Shown here piece after piece: positions 9,472-17,868 of a stretch of 64,000 nt of DNA; the first letter of the stretch is position 1, and every line of letters starts with the position of its first letter. The notes below the pieces were generated by a model. The model did not search any database. It saw only the letters and a list, made by a program, of their open reading frames with translations, and was not told where the DNA came from. The stretch comes from Oligoflexia bacterium (GTDB taxonomy: Bacteria > Bdellovibrionota > UBA1018). Position numbers and translations under genes: made by a program. The stretch is from positions 104,376 through 168,375 of the forward strand of contig JARLHE010000006.1 of NCBI GenBank assembly GCA_031292385.1, written 5' to 3'.

Positions 9472-10840
9472 GGTTCCAGTTTTTGAACTGGTCTTCGATG
9501 TAGCGAACGAGGTTTTCAACACTGATCCTTTCTTGGACCATGGTGTCGCGGTGGCGGATGGTGACGGTGTGGTTGGAGAGAGTGTCATAATCGATCGTGA
9601 CTCCGAAGGGTGTACCGATTTCGTCTTGTCGGCGGTAGCGTTTGCCGATAGATCCCGCGTCGTCGGTGGTCGCGCGGAATTTGGTTTTAACTTCGCCCAG
9701 AACCTTCTCTGTATACTCGACGAGTTCCGGCTTTTTCATCAATGGGAAAACGCCGACTTTGTACGGAGCGAACGACGGATGAAGCGCGAGCCAGGTGCGG
9801 TCGCCGTCGAAACGATAGGCGTCCGCCAAGGCGACCAGCAAAGTGCGATCGCAGCCCGCTGACGTTTCGACAATGTAAGGCAGATAGCGCTCTTTCGCCT
9901 GTTCATCGAAGTACTCGAGCTTTTTGCCGCTGAACTGCTGGTGGCGCGAGAGGTCGAAGTCCGTGCGGTTATGGATGCCCTCGAGCTCCTGCCATCCGAA
10001 CGGGAACTCATATTCGATATCGAATGCGGCCTTCGCGTAGTGCGCGAGCTCGCCGTCTTTATGCTGATGGAAGCGCAGCTTTTCTTTGCGGATCCCGTTG
10101 TCGAGATGCCACTGAATGCGCATTTCCTTCCATTTCTCGAACCACTCCATGTCGGTGCCGGGCTTGACGAAAAACTGCATTTCCATCTGCTCGAACTCAC
10201 GCGTGCGGAAAATGAAATTGCCGGGCGTGATTTCGTTACGGAACGCTTTGCCGATTTGCGCGATGCCGAACGGAACTTTCTGGCGGGCGGATTGCTGCAC
10301 GTTGTGGAAGTTGACGTAAATTCCTTGCGCGGTCTCCGGGCGAAGGTAAACGACGGCCGCCGAATCCTCGAGCGGGCCCATATGCGTTTTGAACATCAAA
10401 TTGAACTGGCGGGCTTCCGTGAGCTGGCAATCCGGGCCTTCGCCCGGTTTTTTGCTGGGCTTTTCCCCGCATTGAGCCAAGTCGAGCTTGTCGGCACGGA
10501 AGCGGCCTTTACATTTTTTGCAGTCGACCAGCGGATCGACGAAACCCGAAACGTGCCCCGACGCTTCCCAGACTTTCGGGTGCATCAAAATCGCGGCATC
10601 GAGTCCCTCGATGTCCTCGCGATCGGTCATGCTGCGCCACCAGCGCTCTTTCACGTTGCGCTTGAGCTCGATTCCCAAAGGACCGTAATCCCAGCAGGCG
10701 TTGATCCCGCCGTAAATCTCGCTGGAGGGAAAAACGAAGCCCCGTCGTTTACAAAGCGAAACGAGATCCGCCATGTCTTTCAGGTTCTGGACTGGAAGGT
10801 TCTGGGCCGGCCCCTTCGGGGTTTCAATCGAATCAGTCAT
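9464..10840 (-). CDS. glyQS: Glycyl-tRNA synthetase (homodimeric type)
   Basis: [87 protein letters not shown]. Confidence 0.95.
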   Translation of the reverse strand: MTDSIETPKGPAQNLPVQNLKDMADLVSLCKRRGFVFPSSEIYGGINACWDYGPLGIELKRNVKERWWRSMTDREDIEGLDAAILMHPKVWEASGHVSGFVDPLVDCKKCKGRFRADKLDLAQCGEKPSKKPGEGPDCQLTEARQFNLMFKTHMGPLEDSAAVVYLRPETAQGIYVNFHNVQQSARQKVPFGIAQIGKAFRNEITPGNFIFRTREFEQMEMQFFVKPGTDMEWFEKWKEMRIQWHLDNGIRKEKLRFHQHKDGELAHYAKAAFDIEYEFPFGWQELEGIHNRTDFDLSRHQQFSGKKLEYFDEQAKERYLPYIVETSAGCDRTLLVALADAYRFDGDRTWLALHPSFAPYKVGVFPLMKKPELVEYTEKVLGEVKTKFRATTDDAGSIGKRYRRQDEIGTPFGVTIDYDTLSNHTVTIRHRDTMVQERISVENLVRYIEDQFKNWNRV

Positions 10841-10921
10841 GACTCAAGGGGATAGCAAACCAGGACGCTCCAGGCAATCGGGTCGTGCGTTTGACGCGCC
10901 GAGTGTGTTATGATTTGGAGC

Positions 10922-12475
10922 ATGAAATTGTTGGTGGTCGGCGGTGCGGGATATGTCGGGGGTACCACTTGTGCCTGGCTTTTGGACCAAGGGCACGAGG
11001 TTTGGGTTCTGGACGACCTGTCGACCGGGCATCGGGAGGCCGTGCTGGGGTACGGATTTGTCCAAGCCCGGGCTGGCGACCACAAAGCGGTGCTCGAGCT
11101 GCTGAAACGGGAAAAATTCAACGGGGTGATGCATTTCGCGGCCAAATCCCTGGTCGCCGAAAGTGTCGCGAAACCGGATCTTTACCGCGAAAACAACGTC
11201 CAGCAGACCCGACAGCTCCTCGAAACGATGCTCGAGGCCGGAGTCAGGGATTTTATCTTTTCATCGACCGCCGCGATCTTCGGCGATCCCAGCGTGGACC
11301 GGATCACCGAGGATTTGCCCAAAAAACCCAAAAACCCTTATGGCGAAACCAAGCTTGAAGTCGAGAAAATGCTCGCCGAGATGGCCGCTCGCGGCCTGCG
11401 TTCGGTCGCTCTCCGCTACTTCAACGCCGCCGGCGCCGAACCCGGCCAACGGGTCGGAGAATGGCACGAGCCCGAAAGCCATTTGATCCCCCGCATCCTC
11501 AAAAGCGTGGCCGAAAACCGTCCCGCCGAGATCTTTGGAAGCGACTACCCGACGCCGGATGGCACCTGTGTTCGCGATTACATCCATGTTTGGGACCTGG
11601 CCGCGGCCCACGAGGCCGCCCTCAAACGAATCCTCGCCGCACGTGACGCCAATCCGGAGAAAGGCAGCTTCGAGGCCTTTAATTTGGGCAGTGAAAACGG
11701 CTTTTCGGTTCTCGAAGTCGTCGACCAATGCGAAAAGGTCGTCGAAAAAAAGATCGTCCGGCAAATGCGCGAACGCCGGCCCGGCGATCCGCCCAGGCTC
11801 GTCGCGGATTCTTCGCTCGCCCAAAAAACACTCGGATTCCGCCCTCAGTTCAGCAAACTTCCCGAAATCATCGGTTCTGCGTGGAAATGGGAGCAGAAGC
11901 GGGCACGAAGCAAAACCATGCGCCGCGCGGTCTTTCTCGACCGCGACGGCACGATCAACGAAGATCCGGGCTATCTTTCCGATCCCGAGCAGTTGCGGCT
12001 TTTTCCGGGAGTGGACAAGGCCCTGGGGAAACTTCACGCCGCGGGTTATTTGCTCGTCGTGGTTTCCAACCAAAGCGGAGTGGGCCGGGGCCTGATCCCC
12101 GAAGGAGCGCTCGCTCATATCCACGCCAAGCTCGATCGGATCCTGGAAACCCACGGCACCCGCATCGATCGCTACGAGCTCTGCCTCCATCACCCTGAGG
12201 ACGGCTGCGATTGCCGTAAGCCCCAACCCAAGCTGATTCTGAACGCGGCCGAAGCGCTCGACGTCGATTTGAAGAAGTCCTACATGATCGGCGATAAGAC
12301 GTCCGACATCCAAGCCGGAATCCGAGCCGGCTGCAAAGGCACCCTGCTGGTTCGCACGGGCGAGGGCATAAAATCACGCGAAACCGGGGCCGCCTTCGTC
12401 GCGGCGTCCCTGGTCGAAGCCGCGAACTGGATTTTGGAACAAGACACTAAAGCGCTAGAAATCGCAGGCTCTTAA
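10922..12475 (+). CDS. Fused UDP-glucose 4-epimerase / HAD-family histidinol-phosphatase-like (GmhB-type) phosphatase
   Basis: N-terminal MKLLVVGGAGYVGGTTCAWLLDQGHEVWVLDDLSTGH...SLRYFNAAGAEP (GalE). C-terminal RRAVFLDRDGTINEDPGYLSDPEQLRLFPGV...LCLHHPEDGCDCRKPQPKL...MIGDKTSDIQAG (HAD/GmhB). One uninterrupted ORF. Confidence 0.9.
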   Translation: MKLLVVGGAGYVGGTTCAWLLDQGHEVWVLDDLSTGHREAVLGYGFVQARAGDHKAVLELLKREKFNGVMHFAAKSLVAESVAKPDLYRENNVQQTRQLLETMLEAGVRDFIFSSTAAIFGDPSVDRITEDLPKKPKNPYGETKLEVEKMLAEMAARGLRSVALRYFNAAGAEPGQRVGEWHEPESHLIPRILKSVAENRPAEIFGSDYPTPDGTCVRDYIHVWDLAAAHEAALKRILAARDANPEKGSFEAFNLGSENGFSVLEVVDQCEKVVEKKIVRQMRERRPGDPPRLVADSSLAQKTLGFRPQFSKLPEIIGSAWKWEQKRARSKTMRRAVFLDRDGTINEDPGYLSDPEQLRLFPGVDKALGKLHAAGYLLVVVSNQSGVGRGLIPEGALAHIHAKLDRILETHGTRIDRYELCLHHPEDGCDCRKPQPKLILNAAEALDVDLKKSYMIGDKTSDIQAGIRAGCKGTLLVRTGEGIKSRETGAAFVAASLVEAANWILEQDTKALEIAGS

Positions 12476-13256
12476 GCGTCGAGGGCTCAAAACTCGGCAA
12501 ATGATAGGCGAGAAGCCCTTGCAGGAAGCGAAAAAGCTCGATGTGCTCCTCTTTTGAAGCCCGTGCGAGCTGGGGCACCTGACGGATCGGCGTCCCGAGG
12601 CTCGTATAAAAATCGGCGATCACGAGCGCGCTGATCTTCAAAACGGAATGCTCGAAGCTCTGGCCCTGGCGCTCACGGACATGCCGGGTTCCTTGCGAAC
12701 GGCAATTCGGACAAATCCAGCCCGCATCGGCCACCATGCCGACCAGGGCCGCCTCGGGCGGGAGCTCTCCCAAGGGGCGCTGGCATTCCATGCACGAGGC
12801 GAGCAAGGGCTGGTTTCCGCTCCACTGCAAAATTTTTCCGATATAGCCGTTGAGCAGGGCGATTTCGATTCCGGTCCCCTCTTCAAGCCAGGCTAAAGCG
12901 TTCGAATGGACCCTGAACAGGTCACCGCTGTTCTCGATGCTGGGAGCGACCCGAAGAACGATCTCATTGAGGAGACTGGCGAGTGCAAGCCGGTCAAAAT
13001 TCCCCCGGAAGCCCTCGAAAGAACGGCGAATATGGGCTTGCTCCAGGCGCACCAGCTCGGCGTTCGGCTTTTGGACGAAATGCCATTCGCTCGCCGCGAA
13101 CGGCTCGAGCGCCCCGCCAAAGCGCCGGGACTGGACCGCATTTCGCGCCATGGCGGAAACAAGCCCATGGTGCTCGGTCAGCGCGGTGACGATCCGATGC
13201 CTCTCCTCGAAGGGAATCGATCGGAGAACGATGGCCAGATCCCGAACTTCTTGCAT
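12447..13256 (-). CDS. recO: DNA repair protein RecO
   Basis: MQEVRDLAIVLRSIPFEERHRIVTALTEHHGLVSAMARNAVQSRRFGGALEPFAASEW; C-terminal CMECQRPL...CPNCRS zinc motif. Confidence 0.85.
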   Translation of the reverse strand: MQEVRDLAIVLRSIPFEERHRIVTALTEHHGLVSAMARNAVQSRRFGGALEPFAASEWHFVQKPNAELVRLEQAHIRRSFEGFRGNFDRLALASLLNEIVLRVAPSIENSGDLFRVHSNALAWLEEGTGIEIALLNGYIGKILQWSGNQPLLASCMECQRPLGELPPEAALVGMVADAGWICPNCRSQGTRHVRERQGQSFEHSVLKISALVIADFYTSLGTPIRQVPQLARASKEEHIELFRFLQGLLAYHLPSFEPSTLKSLRFLAL

Positions 13257-13297
13257 ATCTTGTTTATTAGCATAGTTTGGATTAAACGGTATCTCAT

Positions 13298-13373
13298 GGG
13301 GCTGTAGCTCAGTTGGTAGAGCGTTGCGTTCGCAATGCAAAGGTCAGGGGTTCGACTCCCCTCAGCTCCACCA
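13298..13373 (+). tRNA. tRNA-Ala (anticodon CGC)
   Basis: GGGGCTGTAGCTCAGTTGGTAGAGCGTTGCGTTCGCAATGCAAAGGTCAGGGGTTCGACTCCCCTCAGCTCCACCA, canonical cloverleaf with encoded CCA. Confidence 0.97.
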
Positions 13374-13468
13374 TTTTCAAATGCCAATAATAAAAAAGAG
13401 TCGCTGACCGCAGGTTAGCGGCTCTTTTTTATTTGTATTTCAAATAGTGCAGCCGAGGGGAGTCGAAC
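13350..13468. repeat. Large imperfect inverted repeat containing the tRNA 3' end and its terminator
   Basis: 13350-13363 GTTCGACTCCCCTC recurs inverted at 13455-13468. Similarity continues through the flank into the AAAAAAGAGTCGCTGACC/GGTTAGCGGCTCTTTTTT terminator. Confidence 0.8.
13393..13432 (+). terminator. Rho-independent terminator of tRNA-Ala
   Basis: AAAAAGAGTCGCTGACCGCAGGTTAGCGGCTCTTTTTT. Confidence 0.85.
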
Positions 13469-13844
13469 GAGAATTTCCGGCCGCGGCGGACGCGACCTTA
13501 AGGAGCGTCCGGCGAGGCAAATCAGGCAGGGAGGCCTGATTTAGGAAATTGTCCGGCCCGGAGACGACTGAGCGTGACGCGAAGGAGGCGGAGGGCGACT
13601 CCCCCAGTCGAGTCGAGCGGCCCTTTTCGTGCGTAGGGTTTATTTCCGACAATCGCGAGGTCTGAGGGCAACACCATCCAGCGGCGTGTCCTAAATCCGA
13701 CCCTGCTGCTAGGGCCGAATCCCTTCCTGCTCTCCAATGTCGGGCCTCAAACCCGACACGCTCAGGGGAGAGCCATCTGGATCTGATTCATCTTAAAGCA
13801 TGATCCCAAGAAATTTGATAAGCACCAGGACACGGAGATAGATC

Positions 13845-14951
13845 GTGAGCATCGAAGAATACCAAAACCACTTCTTCCCCCATCTCACTCAATTAAGGGA
13901 GCTCTTGGAAGAAAAGCTTCAGCGGCTTGTCGACGGCGAGGGAATCGTCATTCACTCGCTGAACGGCCGAGTGAAGACGCCGGCCAGCCTGGAAAAAAAG
14001 CTCGCAAGGCCGGATCGCAACTACCAGCACCTGCTCGACGTGACGGACCTGCTCGCCTTTCGTGTCATCACCTATTCCGAGGACCTGATTTCCAGCGTAG
14101 CCAGGCTGATTGAAAGCACCTTTGACGTGGATTACGCGAAGTCGGTCAACAAGCTTCATCACGAGGATCTTCAGAAGTTCGGCTATAGATCGCTTCATTA
14201 CGTCTGCTCTTTGCCCAAGGATATCCGGGAAAAAGTCCCACAGCTTGAAAGGCATGTGCGGTTTGAAGTGCAGATCAGGACGATATTGCAACACGCCTGG
14301 GCCGAGATCGAACATGACCTCGGCTACAAAGCGACGGAACAGCTTCCAAGCGAGTTCCGGAGGCGCTTCAGTCAGATCGCGAGCCTTTTGGAGGTTGCGG
14401 ATAGGGAGTTCGACTCGATCCGCGCCGATCTCAAGCATTACGAGTCCAGACTGAATCGCGCGGATCTCGCGGAAGAAAAGGTGGAACTCGACAGCCTTTC
14501 GCTGCTGTCGATTTTAGGAAGGGATGAAATCTCCAAACTTGATTTGGAAATTTCCGAATTTCTTAACGCCCCGCTCACTGAAAGCGCGTTTTACCCCGAT
14601 TACCTTCTGCGTGCCATCCGCGCCGCCGGACTGAAACGAATCGGTGACGTTTTGAAAAGCGCCGGCAGGCAGCGCGAATTCTTCGGCTCGTTTCTTCCCG
14701 TCTATTTCGACTTTTCCAAAAATCATTGGCGCTTTGACAAAAGCTCCGTTTCCCACGTGCAAAGAGGCTATGGCCTGCTTTTCCTCGCGCATCTTCATAT
14801 CCTGGAGACGGAGGAGCTTTTCATTAACAAGGTAAATCGCCTCACCCAATTTTACAGGGAAATTGATTATCCGGACGATCCCGACAGCGCGAAGAACGCC
14901 GCGCGGTCGTTGGTGGCGGCACTTAAGGCGAGCAAGCTGATTCTGGAATGA
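13845..14951 (+). CDS. RelA/SpoT synthetase-domain protein (no HD hydrolase domain)
   Basis: GRVKTPASLEKKLAR, LLDVTDLLAFRVITY, FGYRSLHYV, FEVQIRTILQHAWAEIEHDLGYK; ~170-aa C-terminal extension of unknown type. Confidence 0.85.
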   Translation: MSIEEYQNHFFPHLTQLRELLEEKLQRLVDGEGIVIHSLNGRVKTPASLEKKLARPDRNYQHLLDVTDLLAFRVITYSEDLISSVARLIESTFDVDYAKSVNKLHHEDLQKFGYRSLHYVCSLPKDIREKVPQLERHVRFEVQIRTILQHAWAEIEHDLGYKATEQLPSEFRRRFSQIASLLEVADREFDSIRADLKHYESRLNRADLAEEKVELDSLSLLSILGRDEISKLDLEISEFLNAPLTESAFYPDYLLRAIRAAGLKRIGDVLKSAGRQREFFGSFLPVYFDFSKNHWRFDKSSVSHVQRGYGLLFLAHLHILETEELFINKVNRLTQFYREIDYPDDPDSAKNAARSLVAALKASKLILE

Positions 14952-15636
14952 GGCGCGCCCGCACCTTGTGCCGAAGCGACTCGGCGAAGACCGCCGGATC
15001 GTCGATCTCGTCGTACCGATCCAACCAAGTGAGCGTCGCGGTCTTGTTCTTCACCTTGGACAAGCCGGACATCTGGACCAAGAGATTGTCGTCGTCAATA
15101 TAGGCTGACTCGCGCGTCGGATGATATTGGATATGGAAAAGCTGCACGGGGATTTTCGACGCCTTCGCGATTTCGAAAATCCCGCGTTTCCAGGGTTTCG
15201 ATTCGTCGAGCGTCGTCGTTCCGGAAGGAAAGACCACCACTTTGTCGCCGCCGGGTTGGCTTAAGCGCTCGGCGACCGCTTCGCGAGCGGCGGAACGATC
15301 CGCGCCGCTTTTCCGGCTGACGAAAATGGTACCGATTCCCTTCGCGCCCACGCCGATCAATGGCCATTTGAGCAAATCGTCCTTCGCGATGAAAACCGCC
15401 GCGGCTTCCGACGCCATGACCACCGGAATGTCGAGATAGCTTACGTGATTGCCCACCAGGATGCAGGCCCCGTCGAGCGGCGGGCTGCCGTTGACCGTCA
15501 GCTCGAAGCCCAGCGTTTTCAAAACATCGGCGGCCCACTTTGGCTTGTAGCGCGATATGAGCGCTTGATCTCTCGTGACCAGCAAGCTGGCGTAAAGCGC
15601 GGTTTTGAAAAATGCGGTAGCGGCTCGGGTGGACAC
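14923..15636 (-). CDS. PlsC/OlsA-like lysophospholipid acyltransferase
   Basis: GACILVGNHVSYLDIPVVM (NHxxxxD), VVVFPSGTTTLDESKPWKRGIFEIA. Confidence 0.85.
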   Translation of the reverse strand: MSTRAATAFFKTALYASLLVTRDQALISRYKPKWAADVLKTLGFELTVNGSPPLDGACILVGNHVSYLDIPVVMASEAAAVFIAKDDLLKWPLIGVGAKGIGTIFVSRKSGADRSAAREAVAERLSQPGGDKVVVFPSGTTTLDESKPWKRGIFEIAKASKIPVQLFHIQYHPTRESAYIDDDNLLVQMSGLSKVKNKTATLTWLDRYDEIDDPAVFAESLRHKVRARLIPESACSP

Positions 15637-15641
15637 GGTGT

Positions 15642-16487
15642 TCAGCCTCCAAACATCCTTCTGCGTAGTCTCGGATCCATCACTTTTGTTTCAAGAACGG
15701 TGAGGAAGTCAATGCATTTGAAGTCGCGATCGATCGCGGGCAAGCCGGCGGCATAGCATCCGATATCGAAATAACTTTTGCAAAGCGACGGAAGCAGCGC
15801 TTGCGCCATCAGCGTCTCTTCCGAGGTCAACACGGAGCCTTGATCGCGCGAAAGGAGGGTCTCAAACTCCCGGAAGCGGTATTCATCGGTCGGGCGAACC
15901 CCCTTATCGGTCCGCACCTTTCCTTCGCGCTCCAGGTATCGGTACAGGATGGAGGCTTCACGTGGATCTTGAGTTTGAACCGACCCGCAGCCGAACAAGA
16001 CCTCGCTACCCGTCTTTGACATGTACTCCGCGATAGCGCGCCAAAGAATGAGGATCACCGCGCTTTTCCGAAACTCGCGGCGGACGCAGACGCGGCCGAT
16101 CTCAAGCTTCGCTTCCGGCATGGCGATCAACGCTTGGCAATCGAACTCCTGTTCGGAGTAAAATTTCCGCGCGAAAAGCGAGGAATTCAGGCGGCAAGTC
16201 GCGATCATCGAGCCGGAGGCCTCGTTAAAAATCGCGATATGATCGGCATTCGCGTCGAACTGATCGAAGTCGAGGCCCGCGCCCGTGCCACTGCCGACAA
16301 CCTCGGCTTGAAAGACCTCGTATCGCAGCGCCAAGGCTTGAACGAGCTCGCTCACCTGATTGATCGTCTTGACGGTCAGACCGCCCACTTTCATTTCGAT
16401 TTGAACCTTGGCGCGGAAGCTCCGGTCCAGTTCGGGAAAAACTCGCTCTTGACCCAATGCATTCAATGTCTGATTCATTGAATCCAT
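15642..16487 (-). CDS. GNAT-like/OlsB-type N-acyltransferase
   Basis: LALRYEVFQAEV...FDQFDANADHIAIFNEASGSMIATCRLNSS...KLEIGRVCVRREFR; adjacent to a PlsC-like gene. Confidence 0.65.
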   Translation of the reverse strand: MDSMNQTLNALGQERVFPELDRSFRAKVQIEMKVGGLTVKTINQVSELVQALALRYEVFQAEVVGSGTGAGLDFDQFDANADHIAIFNEASGSMIATCRLNSSLFARKFYSEQEFDCQALIAMPEAKLEIGRVCVRREFRKSAVILILWRAIAEYMSKTGSEVLFGCGSVQTQDPREASILYRYLEREGKVRTDKGVRPTDEYRFREFETLLSRDQGSVLTSEETLMAQALLPSLCKSYFDIGCYAAGLPAIDRDFKCIDFLTVLETKVMDPRLRRRMFGG

Positions 16488-16552
16488 CCTAGGCGATGCA
16501 CGGAGATTTTCAAATCGGCGTCAGGGTTCTAACAAAAATAAAACAAAATCCG

Positions 16553-17026
16553 TCATTCGAGCCGTATTTTCTTGAATTCGACCCCGCCGCTGGCGCAATC
16601 CACGATGATTTGGCGGGCGGCATCGCCTTGCGTGTCGGCGGCCTTGATTTTAAGGCCAAGCCCATCGAGCATTTTCCTCGCGGCATCGACGTTTTGCAGG
16701 CCCACGTGGTGCGAGTTTCGGACGACCAGCTGCTTCATCATATTCCCGCCGCCGGCCAGATGAACCTCGAGCTGATCATAATCGGCGGGCGAAACCTTCA
16801 TCATGATCAGAAGCGATTGAATCGCCTGATCGACGTATTTCGCGCCGAGTTCCGTGCATTTTCCCGGGGCGCTGGGCAGCAGGCAGTGCGCGAGGCCGAA
16901 AAGACCTTTCTTCTTCCATGAAAACGCGATCCCGACACAGGAGCCGAGGGTCGCCTTCAGGAGCTCCGGGCTTCGACCGATCTTGATCTCGCCGATTTTG
17001 ACGTGGAGTTCAGGCCGCTCGGTCAC
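16553..17026 (-). CDS. cheD: Chemoreceptor glutamine deamidase CheD
   Basis: LKATLGSCVGIAFSW...GLAHCLLPS...VHLAGGGNMM...NVDAARKML. Confidence 0.9.
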   Translation of the reverse strand: MTERPELHVKIGEIKIGRSPELLKATLGSCVGIAFSWKKKGLFGLAHCLLPSAPGKCTELGAKYVDQAIQSLLIMMKVSPADYDQLEVHLAGGGNMMKQLVVRNSHHVGLQNVDAARKMLDGLGLKIKAADTQGDAARQIIVDCASGGVEFKKIRLE

Positions 17027-17846
17027 TTTGAGTCACCCCGTCCCTCACATTCTCGTAAACGAGCGGCTCCTTGAACTTAAAAGGAGTTTTCAGGCTACCC
17101 AAAGATTCCGACTCACCGATCAGCAGAAGACCTTTATCCTTCGAAGCGCGGCTGACGAGGCGAATGACCTCCTCCTGGTCCTGCTTTTCAAAATAAATCA
17201 GCACGTTCCGGAGAAAGGTCACGTCGAAAAGATCATGCCTCGAAAAAGGCTTGAAAAGATTATGCGGCAAGAAGCTTACCTTCCTTCGCGCGAGATCGGC
17301 GACCCGGAATCCGTCGCCCTCGGGAAGAAAGTACTTTTCGAAAAGCGCCGGATTGCCCGCCCGAAGGGCATTGATGGAGCGGCCGCAATATCCGGCCTTT
17401 TCGGCGATCTTCAGCACTTCGGTGTCGATGTCGGTTCCGACGATCTCGTAGGTAAAGCCTGGTACGCTCTTCCGAAACTCTTCGCAGCTGATAGCGACGC
17501 TGTAAGCCTCTTCGCCGGAAGAAGCCGCGGCGGACCAAACGCGAAGGGTTTCCTGGGGATGCTCCTTCGCCCAGGCGGGGAGAAATTTTTTCGTGAAGTA
17601 ATCCCACACTCGCTGGGTGCGAAAGAAAGAAGTCTCGTTCGTGGTGACGAGATTGACGAAATTCTGCGTCTCGTCCGGGTTCCTCGCGAGATAATCGAGA
17701 TACTGGGGGTAGCAATCAAAGCCGAGCGCCTGGAGTCTTCGTCTCAGGCGGCCTTCCAGGAGCGTTTTCTTGCCTTTGTTCATCGTGATTCCGGTATGGC
17801 GATGAACCAGGGCAAGAATGATCTCCAGCGTTTCGTCGTCCATCAT
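17010..17846 (-). CDS. cheR: Chemotaxis protein methyltransferase CheR
   Basis: NLVTTNETSFFRTQRVWDYF, VWSAAASSGEEAYSVAI, DVTFLRNVLIYFEKQDQEEVIRL. Confidence 0.93.
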   Translation of the reverse strand: MMDDETLEIILALVHRHTGITMNKGKKTLLEGRLRRRLQALGFDCYPQYLDYLARNPDETQNFVNLVTTNETSFFRTQRVWDYFTKKFLPAWAKEHPQETLRVWSAAASSGEEAYSVAISCEEFRKSVPGFTYEIVGTDIDTEVLKIAEKAGYCGRSINALRAGNPALFEKYFLPEGDGFRVADLARRKVSFLPHNLFKPFSRHDLFDVTFLRNVLIYFEKQDQEEVIRLVSRASKDKGLLLIGESESLGSLKTPFKFKEPLVYENVRDGVTQSDRAA

Positions 17847-17868
17847 CGTCCCGCGACCCGCGACGCTA

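Noticed and set aside
7546-9486. 646-aa plus-strand ORF
   Set aside because: Antisense of ppdK in GC-rich DNA; no recognisable domains.
13178-13387. Minus-strand ORF GGAEGSRTPDLCIANATLYQLSYSPM...
   Set aside because: Antisense translation of tRNA-Ala, a classic spurious ORF.
13440-13737. Minus-strand ORFs 13440..13652 and 13522..13737
   Set aside because: Low-quality translations of a non-coding repeat-like block; no start context or domains.
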